Assembly (NCBI GenBank): GCA_030686995.1 | Contig: CM060704.1 | Span: 108,506,542-108,570,541, forward strand | Length of the DNA: 64,000 bases | Origin: Artemisia argyi | Taxonomy: Eukaryota; Streptophyta; Magnoliopsida; Asterales; Asteraceae | Direction: 5' to 3' | Part shown: positions 56,690-64,000 of the stretch, piece by piece | Layout of the letters: every line of letters starts with the position of its first letter | How positions within the stretch are numbered: position 1 is the stretch's first letter | The notes under the pieces: generated by a model | Told to the model about the DNA's origin: nothing | Seen by the model: the letters and a program-made list of their open reading frames with translations, nothing else | Database searches by the model: none | Translations under genes and position numbers: made by a program

Positions 56690-56975
56690 ATGACTTTGAG
56701 ATTGACTTTGAGTAAGGGGCGTATGGATTGCAATCCTAGATCTGTTCTGTTTAGTGGATTTAACTATGACTTTGAGTTGACTTTGAGGTGACTGGTGCTG
56801 TGTGCAATACACGCCTTTCACAATTTCTGGGAGCTAGCTACTCCACCCATTTGATACATGAGGACACCCCTCATATTATCTGGTTGCCTGAGAGGTATCC
56901 CCTCTGATTGTGAGATTATGACTTTGAGATTTTGACTTTGAGAATTATGACTTTGAGATTTATGACTTTGAGTTT
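56690..56975 (+). repeat. GACTTTGAG short repeats in the LTR of F
   Basis: GACTTTGAG or GACTTTGAGATT occurs at least eight times between 56690 and 56975. The 3' LTR has one extra 15-bp unit near 63560, so the tract is prone to slippage. Confidence 0.8.
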
Positions 56976-57403
56976 CTGGGCTCGTGGTAGATGACTATCC
57001 TTTCTTCTTTATATTCTATCACTCTTTTATCTATTCCTTATTCTATTTCCCCAATGCACTATGTTTCAGTTCTGTTTCATTATCATTGCTTTGTATATGT
57101 ATCTGTTCACTGGGCTTTTTAAGCTCAGCCGCATTTCCTTTTCCTGCGGCAGGTTTTAGTAGGAAGCTGGGTTATGGGAAGAGAGTGTGATTGGACTTAG
57201 AAGACTATGCTTTGGACTAGAGACGATTAGATGAAGTTTCACTTTATTAGACATAGTATTTATTTCTTTGTAACCTTGTAGTTTCAGATTTTCATTTGTA
57301 ACCCTGAATTTCGTTATATGTATGAATCATATGCTTGTGTTTGTTCTGATATGTCACTGTAATGTAATACTTCTACCCTTATCGGGTTGGGGTGTTACAA
57401 TTA

Positions 57404-57415
57404 TGGTATCAGAGC
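57404..57415 (+). promoter_or_regulatory. Primer-binding site of F (tRNA-iMet type)
   Basis: TGGTATCAGAGC lies 4 bp after the 5' LTR. Confidence 0.93.
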
Positions 57416-60400
57416 CCCAGGCTGCGATTCGTAATACATTTACCCTTGACCTGTGAAGTTTGGACCCCTAAGTTTCCACTGTAGGCGCTCATAAGACAAC
57501 CTTTGAAACTTTACATTAGGATTCCCCATAGGAACCCAAGTTATTACCGGTGAGGAATGGGTAGACTAAGACATTTATGTAAGTATCATTTGCTTCCGTA
57601 TCACTCTGATCATGCCTTTGCTCTTAGATAAGCCTTATAAGGACCTTTGTTTCAGAAGTTAGAAGTTTTGCGACTTAAGCTTAGTAACCAAGTAAGTTTG
57701 GAATACCTCGGAAAGCTACCTGGATACCTTACACATTTAAGTTTCACTTTCAGATTTTGATCTCCGCCTCCGATTTGTTTGATAAGCTGTTTGACACCTT
57801 TTCGACCACATCGTAGGTCATTCAACCACAATGTGTTCGACACATTCTGTAAATTCATTACTTATGCTGGGTATGAATGTATCATCCGATACTATTTAAC
57901 TCTGTATGATCCATTATTACTCCTATGAGAATTTTGGTAATTATGAACCACGAATATGAGAAGTTTTGTTTCCTCTCTTTCAATGATGAACCTTGTTCTG
58001 CCAACCGTTTCCTTTGGAAGGGTATGATGTAAATACTATCTCTATATGGATTTGTTAACTAAGCATGATGATGCTGATAACTGAGATTCTGTACCTCCCA
58101 CATTTGACGATTATACGATATTCGTATTACGAATGATACACATCCTACCTGCTACTTATGCTAAGAAGCTAAACGAAATTCCCACACATTGAACTGTTCG
58201 TTTATCCATCCCAACATTTTTGTTGAACCATGTACTTGACTCTGATATATGAACTATCTGTATGATTTGACGACTGTATTCACTCTATGAATCCTTTGAC
58301 TTTGAGATGTCTGATTGTACGGTCTTTTGGACTAAATGGCTATTCGTGAAGATACCATAGACTACCATATCTGAAATGTGACCTTAAAAATCTGCTTCAC
58401 CCTATTCCATTATGATGACTCTCTATCATCTGCTAAAATTTCTGTCACTATGGAAACACCTACCCCAAACTCATGTGATTACCAAGTTGTCCTGAAAACC
58501 ATTATTATCAACCCTTGGAAAGTTCTACTATTGGGAAATATTTTGTCATACGAAGATTTTCCGGTATTCTCTGATGAACCTTTTGGTGCTCCTTCCTGCT
58601 TGAGAAGTAGAGTGGACATTGAACTGATATCAGTGAAGAAACCATGGTGCCATAGAAGTTGAGAGATCGAAGGAGCTAATGGAATATGATTTTTAACCTT
58701 GGTGATTCTCTTTAGATGCTCTTGTTTGTTTATGAAGAAGAACGAGAGAAGTATGCGATGACGTATCGACTATCGTGAACTTAAACGTACCACTATCACT
58801 AATCATTATCTGTTTCCGCGTATCAATGATTAATTTGTTTTTCCTTTGAACCCCGCATTTGATTGCATCATTTTAGATTTGAAGGACTGAAGAAGCAACC
58901 ACAAAAACTTCTAAGAAGGGGGTTAACTAACCGAGAGTAACCTTTGGGAAGTATTTCAGTTCCTGAAGAAGAAAGAAGGCGATGTGAAAATTTCCTGAGA
59001 TGATTTCTGAAATTGCCTTTGCACTCGTTACTACATTTGTGAGTTTGAATGATGCCAATGGTGTTGGCTAGAATAATCATGTTTTCGCGTGTTTTGGACA
59101 AATTGTCATAGTATGACATTGTGTTGTGTTCTAAAACGAAAGAAGAACATAGAGATTATTGGTGAGACGACCCTTTGTTCTGGAAGAGAAATTTGATTGA
59201 CGTTCAGAAAGCATAATAGACAACACTACCCTGTATAATGTAAAGACAGAGCTTTCACAAGAAGGACCAAGATCGAAGATCGTTATCGGAGTTAGAAACT
59301 TGGTGGAAGAGTCGTAGAAGATGGTTGCGACAAGCACTACCATGGAAGAAGCATACAAGAAGAAGTGAGGAACTGGGATAGTGCTCAATCATACATCATG
59401 CAACACGTGAAGATTTCAGTTTGGGCACCAAGACAACCAGACCAAAGAAGACGAACCATTCAACACACAACCTGGAGTCGACAACAACATCATGTACCTT
59501 AAAACCTGGAGCCATGACAGAAGACCTGTCGAAGACACGCAGTCTTGTTTCTCTATTCATTTTAGTTGTACTAAGATGAATTGAGAGCAGAAGCAGACCT
59601 GCGGATGGAGGGATGCAGAGTGATCGTGTCAGAGACTGCCGCTACGACGCCACAGTACCAAGAAGAGTTGCTGAAGGCTTGAGGAACCAGACTCGAATTT
59701 TAAATTCTCTTAATCATGAGGTAAGACGGACAAGAATAAACCGACTACTCCAACTTGGAAGAAATTTTGAAATTTGTAAATGAGTGGACGGATTTGAAAG
59801 CGGACATTGTGTTTAGACGAGATGATGCTGTAAAGAATTGACGTTACTGATGACGTACCTTAATTTTGAATGACATTCTCGGATCTCCGTTACTCTTCGA
59901 GTAATTTCGTTCTCTTAGTTATGTTGTTTGATTTTGGTGACCTCTGAGACTATAGGTGGACTAGGTGGATTTAAATAAGTTTGGGTGTTCACGACTTGAG
60001 ATAAAGTATGACCAGCATGAGGGCATATGTATATGATGCCAGTATTATGACGTCTGGCCAGCGTGATAATACTTACATCATATAACGTGCACTTATGGTG
60101 GGCATGTGATATTTCGAGGAGTGCCTTAGAAGATTAAGAATTCTGGCATCTGGTCAAAATCATCTGAGTTTAGTGAGACTTTATGTTCATTCTACCTATA
60201 CGTTTGATTATGCTGTCCTTGTTATACGATTCGATACGTTTGGACTCTCGACACGTGTTTTGCTGATCTTTGCAACTTCTGATAAGGATCTTAGGTTCCA
60301 TTATGAAATTTCTACCGTTGACGATATCTAACGATATGCTTTCTGTCCGTATACGATTCGCATTCGCGAAGTTGTTCATTATGATCTGCTATGAGTAAAA

Positions 60401-60850
60401 TATGTGATTGTGGACTTTGAGGAAATGAGCCCTGTTTGTTTCTGAGAATACCTTTGGAAGGTTATCTGAAAGCCGTGACTATTTGAGAAGCTGAAGAGTT
60501 AAACCGTATATCACCCCATGTTTGAGATAATTCAATGTATTCTCATCTGATCCGCCTAATCAATTCGATGAAAATCCTATGTGATTTTTATACCTCTTCT
60601 TAGAGAATTCGATTACCATCCGTTATGTTTGATACATTATCCTTTTGATTCAAATTCAGTATGATATGCCTTTCTGAGAAATCTGAAACTGTTTTGACAA
60701 TAGTTACGAGTCATGAGAAACTAATTGGTCTGAAGATCTTTTTGGAAGAACCTCCCTGGATGTGAGGATGTTTGTGACGACCTGTTGCGGTTTACTACGA
60801 CTTCGTCTCACTTTGCGACTTCAAATTTCGAGGACGAAATTTCTCTTTTT
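57416..60850 (+). pseudogene. Decayed gag-pol interior of element F
   Basis: About 3.4 kb with no ORF over about 95 codons, where an intact chromovirus would have 4-5 kb of continuous gag-pol. Traces remain: 58762-58830 encodes a gypsy RT block like DYRELKRTTITNHYLFPRIN. About 59090-59160 is a damaged version of the region around the RT active site (a FVIV-like segment, then SKTKEEH-like). AATTTCGAGGACGAAAT near 60824 is the usual NFEDE end of chromovirus pol. I could not place gag, protease, integrase or the chromodomain. Stops and frameshifts are dense, so no protein is expected. Confidence 0.75.
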
Positions 60851-60864
60851 AGAGGGGAAGAAGT
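60851..60864 (+). promoter_or_regulatory. Polypurine tract of F
   Basis: AGAGGGGAAGAAGT lies directly before TGTAACACC of the 3' LTR. Confidence 0.9.
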
Positions 60865-63800
60865 TGTAACACCTAAAATCTGAGAACATGTGAAAAGACC
60901 AAAATACCCCTACAAGTTTAAAATTTAATTAAAAGTTTATAAAGTCTCCAAATAAATCCCAAACTCCTGACAATGCATAAGTTATGATCCAAAATAATTT
61001 TAACAACTTTATTTAACATTCATAAAAGTGGTAAAATTACCAAAATACCCTCACAAGGGCCGAATAAACCAAAATTGATTTTATTATGATTTAAATTGGT
61101 TTAAAAAGGATAACTATTGGATAATTAAGGAAGTATATCACCATGAATAATTGGGCTAACCTAAATCACGAAATTTCTGGTCCATAAACCCCTCATCACA
61201 CGGCATATTCTTTTTAAAAAACCAAAAACCATATCTTTTCTTTTAAAAACCCTAATTGCCGATTTCAATAAACACACAAACAATTCTCACAGCCCCCATT
61301 CGACTCACACAGCACTCCTGGGTATTTTTATGTGATAAACCAACATCCTAAGAAGCCAATAAAAATCCCATTCGAATTGTTGAAGCCTTACACGATCGTA
61401 GCAATCGTTTTCTTTTGTCGAGCCCTAAAACAAAGGTAAATTCGTTATGTTTCATACGACCTCTTATAAATTCATTTTCTATTTTTCCTGAGTTCCTTAC
61501 ATCATATATGATATTCGAAAAATGATTACAAGGTTTGTTGGTCGCGTTTGTTCTCGTGGGAATTTTTGGTGTCGTATTATCCAATTCAAGAGGTGTAATT
61601 CGTCCAGCCTATTCTATTTGTTCCAGATCTGGTCTGGTATTTTTCTCACGTCTCTTACATCATATAAGTCTCAAATAAAATGTTCTAATCGATCCATGCA
61701 TGCTCTATAACGTTTTGGTGAATTAAACCCTAAAAACGCAACAAAACTCTATATCATTGTATATGAATTTTCTGGATATGAATGATAATTTTTATGAACT
61801 TCATATATTAATTATGATCTCGTAAAAATATGGGTTTGAATTATAGAAGCTTAAATCTCGTGTTGTGATTTATTTTATAAATCGGCTAATTAAGAAAACA
61901 ATGAAGAAAATAAAAGAAACCCTAAATCGAATTAGGGTTAGGGTTTTTATGTTTGGATCTGGTAATTAATGCATAATAATGATTGAGTAATGATTGTATA
62001 ATGATGGCATAATGATTTTATGAAATTAGGGTTTGGTTTTGGTAACTTTAAAATAAATCCGATTGGAAAATAAAGTACAAGGGTGTGTTTTGCCAACTTT
62101 GAAACATCTGGGATATTTTTGTAAGATCATATATATCAGTAGGAATATGGGAAAAATATAACTTGAGGGTTCTAAGTGTAAATATTACAAGAAGTGAGTT
62201 AATTGTATTTAATTGGTGCGATTTGTAATTAATTAAAGTAGAGGGACTAAAAGTGTAATTTCTGGAAACTTGGGACTGATTTGAGTAATAAAATATATTC
62301 AGGGGGTTTTGTGCTAATTTGGTAATTTAATGGCTTAATATGTAATTATTAAGAATTAAAAGTTGTAATTGTAAATTAAAGGGTTAAATATGTAACTTTG
62401 ATAACTTGAAGGATTTAAAGTGTAAATTGTGAATACTTGAAGGTATATTCGTATAACATGATAAAATAAGGGATCATTATGTAAAATGGATAAGTTAAGG
62501 GTTTAGAGTGTAACTTTGAATACTAAAAGGTTTAAAGTGTAATTTTGGAAAGTAAATGGTTAAAATGTAAAGTTATGAAACCCTAAGGACCAAATGTGTA
62601 AATATGTTAAAAGATACTTTGATTCCATTAATAATGATTCAACTTTCTAATTATGGAAACTTTCTAAAAGTGGAAACTTACTATTTATGGAAACCTGTTA
62701 AAAGTGGAAAGTCACTTTAAATGCAAAGTTACTAAAACTGGAAAGCCGACTAAAATGAGAAATCTGAATTGAATAAGTTATTAATAATAATCCGATCATT
62801 AATTCGTGTAGATTCGCTGAAGAAGGAGTTTTGCTTCCGACCTTTATGTTTTCTGTCATGTTTGCACTTGCGGTTTAAGGTACAGATATTCTGACCTTTC
62901 TCAAAAGGTTTCTCATGATCTCTTTCATATTCTGATCCGTTAGTTCCCGAATTGATGCCATTGCTATGATCCCCTTTACTTGAACCTTCTCTGTTGATCC
63001 CACTTGATATGACCTCCGTTATGAACCTATGCCATGAAAACCTTCTTAATGATACCATGGAAATGTTTTGAGAAGAACCGATTTGAAAAGATGTTTATAA
63101 ATGATGCTAAATTTCTTTTTAAAAGAAAGGTTATTTAACTTTCATGAACCCTCTATTTTGAAAGACCATTTTTATGAAAACTGTTTTAAAAGATTATTTA
63201 AATTGGACTTTTAATAGAAACTTTTGAAACGGACTTTTGAACTGAACCATGAATTGATTTTTGAATATGAACCTTGACCTGATAAACTCTGATTTGACCT
63301 TGAATACTATTTCTGATATGAACCCTTTGTTATGAACTGCTATTATGAACCTTTGATATGATTCTGAGATACACCTTTGCTATATGACCTTTTGTATGAT
63401 ATGAGACCTGACTCTTAGTTTGATACCCGAGCCATTTCTGTTTCCCTACCTATGGAGGTACCATAGGCATGTCTGTGATGCACCGCTGGCATGACTCATG
63501 TGTGGGTGAGTGATTTCTCACGCCGTCCCTTTTTATGATTACTATTATGGCCATTATGACTTTTGAGTATATGACTTTGAGATTGACTTTGAGTAAGGGG
63601 CGTATGGATTGCAATCCTAGATCTGTTCTGTTTAGTGGATTTAACTATGACTTTGAGTTGACTTTGAGGTGACTGGTGCTGTGTGCAATACACGCCTTTC
63701 ACAATTTCTGGGAGCTAGCTACTCCACCCATTTGATACATGAGGACACCCCTCATATTATCTGGTTGCCTGAGAGGTATCCCCTCTGATTGTGAGATTAT

Positions 63801-64000
63801 GACTTTGAGATTTTGACTTTGAGAATTATGACTTTGAGATTTATGACTTTGAGTTTCTGGGCTCGTGGTAGATGACTATCCTTTCTTCTTTATATTCTAT
63901 CACTCTTTTATCTATTCCTTATTCTATTTCCCCAATGCACTATGTTTCAGTTCTGTTTCATTATCATTGCTTTGTATATGTATCTGTTCACTGGGCTTTT
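60865..64000 (+). repeat. 3' LTR of element F (truncated by the window edge)
   Basis: Aligns with 53999-57119 with four substitutions (5'/3' positions 54771/61637, 54871/61737, 55892/62758 and 55925/62791, each to within a base or so) and one 15-bp insertion near 63560. About 280 bp of its end are beyond the window. Confidence 0.95.

Larger units (their letters stand above)
53999..57399 (+). repeat. 5' LTR of element F
   Basis: 3,401 bp, TGTAACACC to GGTGTTACA, a terminal inverted repeat of nine bases. Inside are a telomere-box-like inverted motif (AAACCCTAAAT ... ATTAGGGTTAGGG, about 55052-55080), a degenerate array of GTGTAA words (55370-55740) and GACTTTGAG repeats (56690-56970). The short ORFs at 54482, 54656, 55884 and 56630 recur in the 3' LTR only because the LTR is duplicated. 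Confidence 0.93.
53999..64000 (+). mobile_element. Element F: chromovirus-like gypsy element with ruined interior
   Basis: 5' LTR 53999-57399, PBS 57404-57415, internal 57416-60850, polypurine tract 60851-60864, and 3' LTR from 60865, which runs out of the window about 280 bp before its expected end. TGTAACACC...GGTGTTACA termini, LTR size and iMet PBS suit the Tekay/Del group. The candidate left target site is TAACA (53994-53998); the right copy is outside. The LTRs are nearly identical but the interior holds only decayed pol. Confidence 0.9.

Overview
This window is plant nuclear heterochromatin built almost entirely of nested LTR retrotransposons. I recognise no host protein gene, rRNA, tRNA gene or CRISPR array. 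Evidence for a plant: Ty1/copia and Ty3/gypsy coding domains, tRNA-iMet and tRNA-Asp type primer-binding sites, giant Athila-like LTRs and plant TATA boxes. Several element-borne extra ORFs resemble ones I remember as abundant in Asteraceae assemblies such as Tanacetum and Artemisia. Family Asteraceae is therefore likely, but that rests on recall and no search was run.

Layout, with element letters of my own. (C) 1-4255, + strand: 3' part of a Sirevirus-like copia element (RT/RNase H, long 3' region with many G-runs, 3' LTR). (G) 4256-5788: fragment of an Athila-like giant LTR. (B2) 5789-26362, - strand: 5'-truncated copia element. (B1) 12820-25390, + strand: full-length element of the same copia family, inserted head-on into the B2 pol gene with target duplication AAGTA. 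(A) 26830-45265, + strand: Athila-like non-autonomous gypsy element with ~3.8 kb LTRs and a ~2.7 kb internal region, target duplication GTAGA. It carries two later solo LTRs, S1 in its 5' LTR (duplication AAAAC) and S2 inside its gag-like ORF (duplication AGCAT). (D) 45271-47058, - strand: remnant with PBS and LTR. (E) 47078 to at least 52598, - strand: Sirevirus-like element with a 1.27 kb LTR, several polypurine runs and two extra ORFs. (F) 53999 to the window end, + strand: chromovirus-like gypsy element with 3.4 kb LTRs.

The most interesting material is not gag-pol. Copia family B carries a two-gene cassette between pol and the 3' LTR: a ~150-aa antisense ORF and a ~965-codon sense ORF. 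They diverge from a shared ~560 bp spacer holding one TATA box for each direction, W-box cores and a TGACGTGTCA-type element. The layout is the same in B1 and B2. The 3' untranslated regions of copia family B and gypsy element A share a ~90 bp tandem-repeat unit despite belonging to different superfamilies. Family B is peppered with an AGTACT-containing word in both LTR and coding DNA. Element E has three homologous clusters of CCCCTTAAT/ATTAAGGGG palindromes, two of them just upstream of TATA boxes. Element F has LTRs differing at only four bases plus one 15-bp indel, yet its interior is ruined, so it probably moved as a defective passenger.

Most coding regions are broken. B1 has nonsense codons and frameshifts throughout and has lost a catalytic RT aspartate. 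B2 retains a good RT/RNase H end but is split by B1. The least damaged ORFs are the RT/RNase H tail of C, the antisense ORF of B2 and the two extra ORFs of E.
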